Assembly: GCA_027946555.1 (NCBI GenBank)
Contig: JAPEVC010000026.1
Location: forward strand, 124,001-188,000
Source: Gnomoniopsis sp. IMI 355080
Lineage: Eukaryota; Ascomycota; Sordariomycetes; Diaporthales; Gnomoniaceae
Length of the DNA: 64,000 nt
Direction of reading: 5' to 3'
Of the stretch, positions 9,801 through 21,801 are shown in pieces (the stretch's first letter is position 1; each line of letters opens with the position of its first letter). The position numbers and the translations under genes are program-made. The notes under the pieces are model-generated. The model saw only the letters and a list, made by a program, of their open reading frames with translations. It was not told the DNA's origin and did no database searches.

Positions 9801-12800
9801 TCTTGCATGCGTTCTTGGTCTTTGGTTCCAGCGCGGAAGAGTATATGCATCTCATCATTCCGGTGATTGTGCGCACATTTGAGAAACCCAGCAACCCAAC
9901 ATTTTTGCGCCGATCAGCCATCGAGACTATCGGCAAAATATCGCGACAGGTAAATCTCAACGATTTTGCCGCGAAGATTATCCACCCTCTCACGAGAATC
10001 TTGCAAGAGAACGACTTGACGCTTCGAACAGCGGCAATGGACACACTGTGCGCTCTCATACAACAACTCGGCCGCGACTATCTTCATTTCTCTCATACGG
10101 TTGGTAAGATTCTCAGGGATAACGGCATTCAGCATTCGAACTACGATCTGCTCGTCAATCGCCTTAAGGAAGGGGGCGTTCTGCCGCAAGATTTGAGTTC
10201 GGAGACACGTTTCGTCGATCAAGTTGACGCAACCCCATTTGCGGACCTCGGAACCAAGAAGCTTGAGATGAATGCAATTCATCTCAAGTCAGCATGGGAC
10301 ACAAGGGGCAAGTCGACTAAGGAGGATTGGCAAGAATGGCTTCGGCGTTTTAGTACAACACTGTTGACCGAGTCACCAAATCACGCGTTGAGGGCATGTG
10401 CCCAGTTAGCGAGCGTTCACTTGCCTCTAGCAAGAGAACTCTTCAACTCGGCCTTTGTGAGCTGCTGGAGTGATCTGTATGAGTCTTTTCAGGAGGAACT
10501 CATATTGAATCTCGAGAATGCCATCAAGTCCGAGAATGTCACACCAGACCTTCTCAATCTGCTCCTTCATCTCGCCGAATTCATGGAACACGATGACAAG
10601 GCTCTTCCAATTGACATCCGCGTCCTTGGTAGGGAAGCAGCTCGTTGCCACGCCTATGCGAAGGCATTGCACTACAAGGAGCTGGAGTTTCTCCAGGACC
10701 AGAGCAGTGGTGCTGTGGAAGCTTTGATCGTCATCAATAATCAGCTTCAACAGTCAGATGCAGCTATCGGTATTTTACGCAAGGCTCAACTCTATAAGGA
10801 TGGCATTCAGCTGCGCGAGACCTGGTTCGAAAAGCTCGAGAGGTGGGAGGAGGCTCTGGCGTTCTATGACAAACGTGAGGCGGAGCTTCCTGATGATGTT
10901 GCCACGCCGGTGGAAATTGTGATGGGCAAGATGCGCTGTCTGCACGCATTGGGTGAATGGGATGCTTTGGGACAGTTGACCAGCGATACCTGGGCCAACT
11001 CGTCACCAGAAGTCCAGCGTTTGATCGCCCCTCTCGCTACTGCAGCTGCCTGGGGTCTTGGCAAGTGGGACACGATGGATAACTATCTCCAGTCTCTCAA
11101 ACGATTTTCTACAGACAGAGCATTCTTTGGTGCCATCCTCGCCCTTCACCGCAACCAGTTCAGAGAGGCCACACAGAACATTGAGCACGCCCGGGAGGGA
11201 CTCGACACAGAATTGAGTGCCCTCGTCAGTGAATCTTACAATCGGGCGTATCAAGTCATCGTTCGGGTTCAGATGTTGGCAGAATTGGAGGAGCTCATCG
11301 TCTACAAGCAGACTGATGAGAAGAAGCAAGCCACTCTACGACGTACATGGGAGCAGCGTCTCAAAGGCTGTCAGAGAAATGTCGATGTTTGGCAGAGAAT
11401 GCTACGACTTCGGATGTTGGTGATCGCGCCGACGGAAAACATGCACATGTGGATCAAATTCGCCAATTTGTGTAGAAAGTCAGGGCGAATGGGTATCGCT
11501 GAGAAGTCATTGAAACAGCTCGTTGGCAGCGATGCGCCTTTGGAAACTATGATCCCTTTCTGGAATGAGCGCAGCACCACACGGCCGAATCACATTCCTA
11601 ATCAAGTCGTCTACGCCGTACTCAAATATATGTGGGAACTTGGTCAACAAGCGACTGCCAAGGCTTCTGACATTTCAGAGAAGGCACTGAGATGCCTCAG
11701 TCTTTTCACTGCAGAATCGGCTAAGAACTTTGAGTTTGCCAGGGCTGGGAACCACTCACAAGCGAACGGCGATCCTTCCTTCATGTCCCATGGTTACGGC
11801 TTTCCCGATCAAATGAACCCGGATGGCTATCCTGCAAACTATCCTCCAAGAATGTCGGTCGATGATGCTGTTCTTCTGGCGAAGTGCTACCTCCGCCAGG
11901 GAGAATGGATGATTGCACTCAACAAGGATGATTGGCAGCACACGCACGTCCGGGAAATTCTGACATGCTACTCGAACGCTACTAAATATAACTCGAGATG
12001 GTACAAAGCATGGCATGCGTGGGCTTTAGCCAATTTCGAAGTTGTCCAGGCAATATCTGCTCGGGCTGACGGTGCGCGTATCGACCATGCAATTGTTGCC
12101 AATCACGTCGTTCCCGCTGTTCATGGGTTCTTCGAGTCGATCGCATTGTCTGAGGGAAGTTCCTTGCAAGACACCCTGCGTCTATTGACTCTCTGGCTCG
12201 GACACGGTGGATACTCCGAGGTCAACTCTGCGGTAACTGAAGGCTTTACCCACGTCAGCGTCGACACCTGGCTTGAGGTCATACCGCAATTGATCGCGCG
12301 CATCAACCAACCCAACAAGCGACTCCAACAGTCGGTTCATCATCTGCTCGCTGATGTCGGGAGAGCACACCCACAAGCTCTCGTTTACCCGCTTACCGTG
12401 GCGATGAAGTCCTTCGAGGGCAGCCGCCGATCACGGTCTGCGGCACAGATCATGGATAGCATGCGGCAGCACAGTGCTAAGCTCGTCGAGCAGGCGGACC
12501 TTGTCAGTTCTGAACTTATTCGAGTGGCTGTGCTGTGGCATGAGTTATGGCATGAAGGCCTTGAAGAAGCGTCGCGTTTATATTTTGTTGTCCACAACAT
12601 TGACGGCATGTTCGCAGCTCTGGAGCCCCTACACCAGCTTCTGGACCGTGGCCCTGAGACACTTCGGGAGATATCCTTCGTGCAGACATTCGGGCGGGAC
12701 CTTACTGAGGCCAGGGAATGGTGCAGGCAGTATGAGGGTACTCATGATATCAATGACCTCAATCAAGCCTGGGATCTTTACTACCAAGTTTATCGGCGCA

Positions 12801-14329
12801 TCTACCGGCAGCTGCCGCAAATGACTTCCCTAGAGCTGACGTACTGCTCACCCAAACTGCTTGAAGCAAGAGATCTGGATCTCGCGGTGCCCGGCACGTA
12901 CAAGAGCGGCCAGCCCATCGTCCGCATCATGTCTTTCGATACAACGTTTAGCGTGATCAGCAGTAAACAACGTCCACGAAAGCTCAACATCAACGGTAGC
13001 GATGGCGTGTCTTACACTTTCCTATTGAAAGGTCATGAGGACATACGACAAGATGAGCGTGTCATGCAGCTTTTCGGCCTGTGCAACACCCTCCTCGCAA
13101 ACGACTCCGAGTGCTACAAACGTCACCTAAACATCCAGCGATATCCAGCCATTCCCCTCAGTCACAGCTCTGGTTTGCTCGGATGGGTGCCGAACAGCGA
13201 TACCGTACACATGCTGATTAGGGAATACCGAGAGAGCCGCAAGATCCTTCTGAACATCGAGCATCGCATAATGCTGCAAATGGCACCAGATTATGACAAT
13301 CTGACTCTCATGCAGAAAGTCGAGGTTTTCGGCTACGCTCTGGACAACACTACCGGACAGGACTTGTATCGTGTCTTGTGGCTGAAGAGCAAAAGCTCTG
13401 AAGCCTGGCTGGACCGGCGCACCAATTACACCCGCAGCCTTGGCGTCATGAGCATGGTGGGCTACATTCTGGGTCTCGGTGATCGCCATCCGTCCAACTT
13501 GATGCTGGATCGAATCACAGGCAAGATTATTCACATTGATTTCGGTGATTGCTTTGAGGTCGCCATGAAGCGAGAGAAGTATCCCGAGAGAGTACCTTTC
13601 CGCTTGACTCGCATGCTCACGTATGCTATGGAGGTCTCCAACATCGAGGGAAGTTTCCGCATCACTTGCGAGCACGTGATGAGAGTCTTGAGGGACAACA
13701 AGGAGAGTGTGATGGCCGTTTTGGAGGCCGTAAGTTGCCTTGTACCCTTTGACATGGCGTCGCAAATATGAGCAGCTTTCACTAACAATTTCTAGTTCAT
13801 CCATGATCCCCTCCTTACATGGCGCTTAACCAGCGCTGCGAGCCCTGCAGGACCCAACTTCACCTCCGAGCGGGAGGATGCCCTCGTCGGCGCACAAGCT
13901 AACCGCGGCCGACGCGCCTCCATCCTCGACGCCGACCCCGCCGCGCTCCGCGCCGCTCAAGCCGCCGTCAGCAGCAGCAACAATGTTCCGACTGGCTTTG
14001 ACCCAATGGGTGGCGGTGGTCCGCCAATGGGAGGTCCGCTAGCTGGGGGGCCTCCCGGGGCTCGGTCTCGTGCGCGCACGAATTCGTCTGCTGGAATCCC
14101 GCCAGCCAGTCTGGACGTCAACGGAGGAATAAATGGCCAAGACCCGACCGAGATACAGAACGCGCGTGCTCTTGAGGTGCTGGATAGGGTGGCGCAGAAG
14201 CTGACCGGCAGGGACTTCAAGCAAGGTGAGGAGTTGCCGGTGCTGGAACAGGTGGATAAGTTGATCGTGGAGGCTACGAAGTTGGAGAATCTGTGCCAGC
14301 ATTATATCGGTTGGTGCAGCTTCTGGTGA
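6825..14329 (+). CDS. tor: Target of rapamycin (TOR) serine/threonine kinase
   Basis: Exons 6825..6972, 7026..13729 and 13796..14329 give 2461 aa, normal for TOR. In order: an N-terminal array of HEAT-type helices (to about residue 1200), FAT domain (about 1250-1850), FRB domain (about 1890-1990, [16 protein letters not shown] ... LNQAWDLYY), PI3K-like kinase domain (about 2020-2290) and FATC (last 33 residues, ending [10 protein letters not shown]). Catalytic residues are present: [12 protein letters not shown] with Asp2202 and HIDFGD with Asp2221. Ser1899 and Trp1965 match the rapamycin-FKBP12 contacts Ser2035 and Trp2101 of human mTOR; the position of Phe2108 is Tyr1972. TOR links nutrient signals to growth in TORC1 and TORC2. 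A Gly/Pro-rich linker (about 2354-2375) lies between kinase and FATC. The last intron falls inside the C-terminal kinase lobe and splicing restores '[13 protein letters not shown]'. Confidence 0.98.
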
Positions 14330-14979
14330 ATCGAGCAGCAATCGTGATTTACTTGGTGCGGCGGAAAATGGGATGCATTGCAGCTAATGGTTCGCATGGA
14401 GTTTTGTGTGTGGCGGAGTCAATCCTAGGGGGTTCATAGGCAGGGCCGGCGCGAAAAGATGTTATGTTGTAGATGGATCTTCTACCCATCATTGCTTGCT
14501 AGGTCTTTTTAAGTTGCTTGTAGATGCTGATTAGCAGCCATCCGATATTAGGCGTCGAAAGTCATGTTTCTCTTCGACCTCTGCCACCGCTCAACAGTAC
14601 CTTTACCTCGGATGTTCCCATGCTTTACTGGTTTTGACTCTGGACGAGCAGGACTGATGCTGATAACGAAGAAACTTGGAAGCAATAGAAGAAACAACCA
14701 ATGTCCAGTCCTTTATGTAAGCCAAGGTGAAGCAGCCCAAAATATATTTCTCAGTCTCTCCATGTCATAACCGCCTCAAACCCTCGATTCGCCCTTCCCA
14801 CTTGCCTGAAGCCGTGATTGGCTACTAAAAGAGGGTTTGGCCCAGTTTTTGCTCAGTGCCACGACGTTCCAAGATGCAAGGGACCTGATGTCTTGACATC
14901 GGGCCTCTGCCTCAAATTGCTGCTTGTCTAAGACAACTCTTGATCTGGAAGTTCCCAGGTTTCAAACCTTGATTCTTTC
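14330..14979. other. Intergenic, TOR 3' side to GH71
   Basis: 650 bases between two plus-strand genes. It contains the TOR 3' UTR and the GH71 promoter. No conserved ORF or RNA gene seen. Confidence 0.5.
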
Positions 14980-16665
14980 ATGATGCGGGCTTTCGCGCGG
15001 AGCCTTCTTCACAAACATCATCATCATCATCACCACCACCATGATGACCATCGATACGACCAGCCCGGGTCGCCCACACAGTCCCGAAGCCGGATGGTGT
15101 TTGCCCATTATATGGTGAGCCCATTGACCTGCACATTGTCTTTCGCAGGCTTGAGCACGCCACATGTCTGACTCCGACCCCAGGTAGGCCTTACCTATGG
15201 CCAGACCGTCGAGGACTGGGCGAGGGAGATCAAGCTGGCGCACTCGGCATGCATCGACGGCTTCGCGCTCAACATTGGCCCATCGGACCCTTACACCCTC
15301 CCACAGCTCCGGCACGCCTTCGAGGCCGCCTCTGCGCTCTCGCAGCAGCAGCAAGAAGAAGAAGGCCGCACTTTTACGCTGTTCCTTTCCTTCGACATGG
15401 CCTGTGGCTCGTGGAGCGTCGAGCAAGTCGTGGAGCTGATTGATGAGTTCCGATCGTCGCCTGTATACTACGCCGTCGACGGGCTGCCGTTCGTGTCTAC
15501 CTTTGAGGGGCCTGGGTGGGCAGAGAACTGGGGAGCGGTGAGGAGATCGATTTCCGGGGGAATTTATCTGGTGCCGGACTGGAGCTCGCTCGGCCCAGAG
15601 GGTGTGGGAAGGAAGTTGGATGTGATTGATGGTGCGTTCTCGTGGGCTGCATGGCCGAGGGCTGGGGAAGGGCGGATCACGACGGTGGAGGATGGGCTGT
15701 ATCGCAAGGCGTTGAGAGGCAAAGCGTATATGATGGGTGTCAGTCCATGGTTCTACACGAGTAAGTTGTGATGGGGTGCTTTGGAGACGCTATTCTCTGG
15801 CGAAACGCTGCTGATGACGCTTGGTGTGATCGCAGGATTACCGCAGTGGAACAAGAATTGGCATTGCTCGGGCGAAAGTCTCTGGTTTGATCGATGGGCG
15901 CAGATCCTCGAACACGAGCCTGATTTTGTCCAGATCATAACGTGTAGGTCTTCTGGTTCCTTTTCTCCAAGAACTGGTCGACACTCTATGTATATATACA
16001 TAGCTGACGATTATGTGCGGGTATGTAGGGAACGACTTTGGGGAGTCGAGCTACATTTGTGATCCGGAACGTCCATCGCAAGTCGTCCCTGGTGCGTCGG
16101 AGTATGTTGATGAATATTCTCATGCGGCTTTCCGAGCGACGCTGCCGTACTTCATCAACGCGTACAAGGCAGGAAGACATTCGGGGAACTTTGCGCCAGA
16201 GGAGGATTGTGCCATTACTTGGTATCGGACGACGCCAGCGGCTGGTGGTCCAGATGGAGGTAGGTTTATCTTCCCGCGCATCGCACTGCCTGCTTTAGGT
16301 CCTACTTCCACAAAGATACCCCTCCCCCCCAACAAAAGAACATTGTCTTATAACTATTATCGTCAGGTACCATCTGGGGCCAGGGAGGCTGTCACTCAGC
16401 CAGCATAGGGGTCAGAGATGTCATCTCGGTATTGGCAATTACCAGAGAGCCCACCAGTGTCACCGTTGGCATAGGCGATTCTTTGCGCGAACTGCACACA
16501 CATCATGAGCACGGCCATGTGCACTTCTTTGAAGTGCCAGTCCAGGGGTGCACTGGGCCAGTGACACTTAGTATGCATGGGAGATTGTCTACGGGTCCGG
16601 CCATCCGCGACGGCTGTTCTCCTCATGGATATACTGTGTTCAATTGTGCCGCTATCCAAGTATGA
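14980..16665 (+). CDS. Glycoside hydrolase family 71 (alpha-1,3-glucanase / mutanase)
   Basis: Exons 14980..15114, 15184..15760, 15836..15943, 16029..16259 and 16367..16665 give 449 aa. The catalytic barrel starts at RMVFAHYMVGLTYGQTVEDW, formed across intron 1. It continues through GFALNIGPSD, LFLSFDMA, PFVSTFEG, MMGVSPWFYT and the active-site segment QIITWNDFGESSYI, which is formed across an intron; its Asp and Glu match the proposed catalytic pair. GH71 enzymes cleave alpha-1,3-glucan of fungal walls or of S. mutans mutan. The N-terminus has no hydrophobic signal; it is basic and carries nine consecutive His residues (about 13-21), encoded by mixed CAT/CAC codons. The protein may be intracellular, or an upstream signal-encoding exon may have been missed. 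It is convergent with the lactonase gene. Confidence 0.88.
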
Positions 16666-16780
16666 CGGTAGAGCCAGATAATTCAGGTGGGCTTGTCTCA
16701 CTCGTTAGGGAATCATGGCGCCATCGTAGCCATTACATAGCGGTATAAAGTGACAAATTCTCGTCTATGTCCAATCTCGT

Positions 16781-17960
16781 CTAATCGTACCATATAGCAT
16801 TCATTCCAAATCCTGGCTCTTGAATACGACACCTCGCCACCCTCGCTAGGAACTCATCCTTCCACCTGTACATCTCGACCCAGCCTTCCTGGTCATCCGT
16901 AATGGCCAACCACTCATCACTCCAATCACACGGCGCGACAGCGTTCGAATGGCCTCCACTGGTGGGCGTGGGATTCAAGCATATCTGCCGCTCGATGCTG
17001 CCGCACGACCGTAGCTTGAAAGCGGCAATGTACCCCGTCAGATCGAAGCTGTTGGACCGCGCCGTAGCGAAGAGGTAGTCGCCCGAGAAGCTCAGCGCGC
17101 ACACGTCGGAGCGGTACAGACCCTTGCCAGTCTTGGCGTCCTTGGTCGGGATGCCCGGCGGGATGAGCGGGTAGCTGTGGTGGGTGTAGACGGGTGTGTG
17201 GGTCGCCGGGTCGATGACATACTCGCACAGCCTGTTGCCGGCCTCCATCAGGGCGTACAGGTACTGGCCGGTGGGGTGGATGGCGACCCAGCGCGGGTGG
17301 TCGCCTGGATCGGGGGCGTCGACAGAGCCGACCAGCTCGACTGTGCCGTCCGGGTTCTTGCGGTGCGTCCACAGCTTGTTGGCGGTGAGGTCGGCAGAGT
17401 AGAGATAGGTCTCGGTGGGGTCGAAGACCATGCCGTGGATGCCCGTGTTGGGCTGGTAGGGGTAGTTTTGGGTGTTTTGGGCGAGAGCGCCAGACTCGCT
17501 GACGGAGAAGACGTTGCCGTAGCCAGCGTGGTTGTAAAAAGGGTTGGCGTAGACGTGGTAGGGCGGCTGGCGCGCGGCAAGGAGGAAGATGGCGCGAGTG
17601 TTTGTGGAGGCATCGCTGGCTTTGGGGTCGCCGCCTATGGGGTGCGAGGCCTCATGGATGATCTCTGTGGGCGACTTGACGGCGAAACTGGACCATTTCT
17701 TCATGGCGGAGCCATAGATGTTCTTTTTGGCGTGCTATTTGGCAAGTGTCAGGCTGAGCAAGTGTGACCTAAAACCCAGTCGGTTCGGTTCGGCAAGGGG
17801 AATTCCAGCTCACGTCAAAGGTCATCCACGAGATTGGCTCGTCCTTTGGTATCTCGGTCCTCTTCACAAGCTTCAATTCAAGTTTCTCATCATCAAATTG
17901 GACAGTAAAGATGGCGCCTGGAGGAGTCCAGGTACCGATCATGAGATGGTGAAGAGGCAT
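16781..17960 (-). CDS. 3-carboxy-cis,cis-muconate cyclase-like lactonase (beta-propeller)
   Basis: Exons (transcript order) 17814..17960 and 16781..17734 give 366 aa. The Met at 17960 gives MPLHHLMIGTWTPPGAIFTV, the usual start of fungal carboxymuconate-cyclase-like proteins; an in-frame ATG at 18014 would add 18 residues. The intron joins WMTFD to HAKKNIYGSAMKKW, a conserved block. The rest shows the seven-bladed propeller pattern: GIHGMVFDPTETYLYSADL, GDHPRWVAIHPTGQYLYAL and LSFSGDYLFATAR. Characterised members convert 3-carboxymuconate to the muconolactone in the fungal beta-ketoadipate pathway for aromatic acids. The related 6-phosphogluconolactonase activity is an alternative that sequence alone cannot exclude. 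Confidence 0.85.
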
Positions 17961-19371
17961 CTTGGGTCGATGTCGGCAAGTAGTGCCGGAAAAGAAACGG
18001 GTGAAGCTCTTCACTTTGAATGTTGAAAGGGGGAGTCGGGCAGAGGCTTAAGGTTCAGACAATCGGGGGGATCTGGCGTTAAGAGACAATTCACGAAGCA
18101 GAGGAAAGCGTGAATAGTTAGCTCTGGAATTAGAGGATCAGGACAAGAACTTATGTATATTGAGTCTAGCAAGCGACAAGTTATGGGGGACGACTAAAAT
18201 GACTGCATCGCAATAACGTTTGCCCCGCGATATCAATTGAACCCCCAGAGCTCCAGCAGCTACCCCTGTCCCACATCCCTGCAACACCAATCGTGGGGGG
18301 GAATGGAGGATGAACATTCAGACGGCCTAGCCCGCCTTGCCCACCTAGGTACAGTACATGTATGTTTTAGTACTTATATGTACTATGTGTGCCCCATGTC
18401 ACAGTCGGTGTTGTTGATCAATTATGTAGGCGTCGTTGCTGTTTGCGACACCATGCTTTTCGTGTACCTATCCAGGTAGTCTTATCAGTTCATAGTAGCA
18501 TTTGGGAACATACTTTGATCTAGATCGAAAGGGCTTGCCGAGATCCAAAGCCGGCTAAAATATCATCCCTTCCTATAGTCAGGTACTGCATAATGCGGCG
18601 TGAGTACAGGCACTTGCTAAATCAGCCCCACCCATCGCATCCCACATATAAACATCGAGCCTTGCTCCGGATTCTTGGAAATGTGAATAGTGTCTCACGC
18701 TCTAAAACCCAAGCAGATACTTGCATTGAAATTCTTTGATTCCTGTCAAGTTGGACAAGATACCAGGGAGGTGGTTCAAATTTGCCAACGCCTTTGGCTC
18801 AAGTGTACTCCCAGATAGAGCCCGCCGAGACTTCGGCTGGTGGATGATTCGGCTATGGGAACCGGGAGTTAGGGTTTGCCTTCCTATGGCTGTCCGACGC
18901 CCTACTAGCACATCGATGACTCCCCTTCAGCTGTCCTGGCCAAATCGAATTGGAGGCAGACGACCCTGCCATCAAGTCGATCACGCCCGACCGACGCAAG
19001 GTGGATGCGAAATTGGGAATTATTGTGCTGGTACACAGCCAAGACACCCAACCGAACTTATTCAGCCAGAGGAAGCACAAAGGCAAGGAGGTTGAGGGTA
19101 TACCCTTTCACGGGAGGGCTCCTAAGATGAGGACATCACATGCCGTCTATGGCGGATCACACGTATTTGAAATGCAATTCCATAACCCCGATATTAATAC
19201 AAATTTGCCAACCTCCCTCACCGCAGGCTCAAGTACCTCTCCGCCCTCTCCCGAACGTGTGCTTGTGTGTGTGTGGACTGTGTACCTACACGTTCCTCGG
19301 GGGCCAGCGCTTCACGAGGATTAATACTGTCCGGGCTAAAGCACTCACCACATGCCCGGGAACAAGCCAAC
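17961..19371. other. Intergenic region, no gene recognised
   Basis: 1411 bases between the lactonase start and the end of the Mam3-like gene. ORFs are short and of unlikely composition. It holds a CACCTAGGTA site (18342-18351), GT-rich microsatellite-like sequence near 19259-19275, and several G/C homopolymer runs. Confidence 0.5.
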
Positions 19372-21801
19372 CTAAGACTTGCCCTTTCTCTTCTTTCTGC
19401 GATTCTTCTTCTTGCCCGCCGAATTGCCATTCCCTCCCTCATTTTCATTGCTGCCTTCTTTACGTCCACTCGATTCATCCTGGGCTCCATGAGGAGAAGT
19501 ATGGCCGCTGCCAGATCCTTCCCCGTTCTCGCCCTCTGTAGGCGAAAGGACGAGGCTGACCCGACTGGCGGACTTGGTGTGCTGCTCGTCCTCGTCCTCA
19601 TTCGAGCTCGTCATGCCCAGTACCGTCTTCCGGATCCCGCGGGTCTCTACGACTTGCTCTGTGATGCTACCGCTGCGAGCAAAGAGACTTTTCCTGTGGC
19701 CGTACGGGCCTACTTCCGACTGGCTTACCTCGCTACTGGAGCTGGTAGACTTTTTTGTTCTCAATTCCGGTTCATTGGAGATTGCTGCCGGCAAGTCCGT
19801 GGTACTAGCGTGTGCTGATGTCTGTGTGGCTTGGTCCTCTTGGGGTGGTGGCTGGGCCGCCTTCGTCTGCGGAAAATATGGCGTCGAGTTGCTCAGACTG
19901 CGGGATAAGGTTGCGGCTCCAGTTGCACCGTAACTTTGGGCCAGAGCGTGAGCACCATCTTTAGGGGTGATAGCGCCTCTCAAAAGCGAGGTCGTTTCGT
20001 CGCCCTCTGCCTCTTCCTCTTCGTAGTGCGGGACCTCAGGAATGACATCCCCCGCCACAGAGTTTGGGGGAGGCTGCTCGTGGACAACCACCCCAGGCTT
20101 GATCTTGACAGTCGTCGACCGGGTAACCTTCGGATTGGAGGCCCGGTTCGATGGGCCGAGATGCTTCAGATGCTGCTTTATATCATTCAAGCTCGCCCGC
20201 ACGGGCACGTTCTCCATCCTTCCATCGATACCAGCGGAACTTCGGCGTAATAAGAGCGTGCTCGTCATGGGGCTACCGGATCGATCGCGGGGTTTGCTAG
20301 CATCAGAGATGGGGTTGATGGCCGGCCTTTGATTCTCTTTCTGTGGAGGTTCTTCCTCGCCGACCTTGGTATTTTCACTAAACTTTCCATCCTGGTCCGC
20401 GACGGGCTTGCCACTCTGCGAGGGCCGGCGCTGGAATCGCGCTTTGGGGGCTGGTGCCATTCGACGGATGGCTTTGTGTACATCGATGTATACATCAGAC
20501 TCGTCGATGATTTCCCTAAAGAACCGTCAGCGGACGTGAAACATATAGCCTGTCAATATCAAAACTCACTCTCCAATCAGTTCCTCAATGACATCCTCCA
20601 GGGTGACCACCCCCAGGGCGCCATGGTCGTCTCCGGGGGAGTCGGACACCAAGACCATGTGCGATTTGCCTTCTTGGAAAAAGTTGATGATGTCCAAGCA
20701 GCTCGTTTCAGGCCTGGTCTCGGGCAAAGTGGCCAAGGCAAAGTCCCTGACCTTCATACAATCCTCCGGGTCGTAAGTAATGAGAATCTTGACTAGCAAC
20801 ATCCCTATGAAGTTTGTGGGGTTCCCAGCCTCGTGGATGGGTATCCGCGAGTATCCGGCGCTCAGAATCATGTCGATGGTATCCTCATCAAGTACCGTGT
20901 CCTCGGACATGACAAAAACGTCGTCCATAGGGGTCATGACATCGTGAACAGCCTTCTCCTTTAGGTCGAGAACGGCACCAATAATGGTGACTTCGTCCTG
21001 GTTGAGACGCTCCTGGACATCTCCCAGTGTTCGGTGCAGGGTGACCAAGGTCTTAAGACCGCTCTTTTTGTAGACGGTGCCGTGATCCTCGCCCAAAGCC
21101 CAGTCGAGCAGCTTCGCGGTGGGCCATGCAACAGGAGCCATGAGGTACATGAGGAACAGGACGGGCTTGGACATGTAGCCACCGATGGCCAAACCATATC
21201 TGACGCAGACGGACTGAGGAACAACCTCGCCGAAGATGACTGGGAAAAACAAGAGTACAGTTAGCATTGCAGGTCATAAAAAAGCCCACGGTCACTGTGT
21301 AGCCTTATCCTGGAACTGTCGCCAAGCTGATGATATGTTTTACTCACCAATCAAAACAGTGGATCCAATGACAGCAGCCACGCCTCCACCAAGACAGCGG
21401 TCAAGCACAACAGGCAGCGTCTCGTTCACAATGACGTTACTAAGGAGCAATGTGACCAGAACCCAGTGTTTCCCCTTCTCCAACAGCTGGAAGACTCGCT
21501 TGGCGTTCTTCTGCTGAGCGTCGTCGGGATCCTTGGAGATAACCTGCAGGTATATGCTGTCCTGACCCATCAGAGCGATGGTCAGACCGGCGAAAGCCCC
21601 GCCGAGGAGAACCAGGAACATGGAGGCGACATAGAGAACCCAGAGCTCGGTGCCTGGCTCCTCCTCGTTGCCATCATGGAGCTTCTCCATGATGCTGACA
21701 GGGGCAGCTGAGGCGCCGACGGCGAAGAGAGTTTTGGAGAGGGCGAGGATGGCGGGACGGAAGGCCATCAGCGGATGGGTGGAAGGGTGGTGTTGACGCA
21801 T
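19372..21801 (-). CDS. mam3: CNNM/Mam3-like DUF21-CBS membrane protein
   Basis: Exons (transcript order) 21348..21801, 20570..21239 and 19372..20515 give 755 aa. An N-terminal signal or first hydrophobic segment ([20 protein letters not shown]) precedes a DUF21/CNNM transmembrane domain with [32 protein letters not shown] and [14 protein letters not shown]-pair module follows: [51 protein letters not shown]. The remaining ~370 residues are Ser-rich and disordered, ending in a very basic tail ([13 protein letters not shown]). Yeast Mam3 sits in the vacuolar membrane and influences Mn and Mg/Co handling; animal CNNMs transport or sense Mg. The Met at 21768 (MAFRP) is an alternative start 11 residues downstream. 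Splicing restores the invariant [13 protein letters not shown] junction. Confidence 0.92.

Noticed and set aside
7129..13804. Many antisense and alternate-frame ORFs across TOR, up to 225 codons (13127-13804, minus)
   Set aside because: They mirror the codon pattern of the TOR reading frame, have no recognisable domain, and TOR explains the sequence completely.
15013..15051. His-codon run as a vector-derived affinity tag
   Set aside because: Surrounding sequence is continuous fungal GH71 coding DNA with a native intron; codons are mixed CAT/CAC and no vector sequence is seen.
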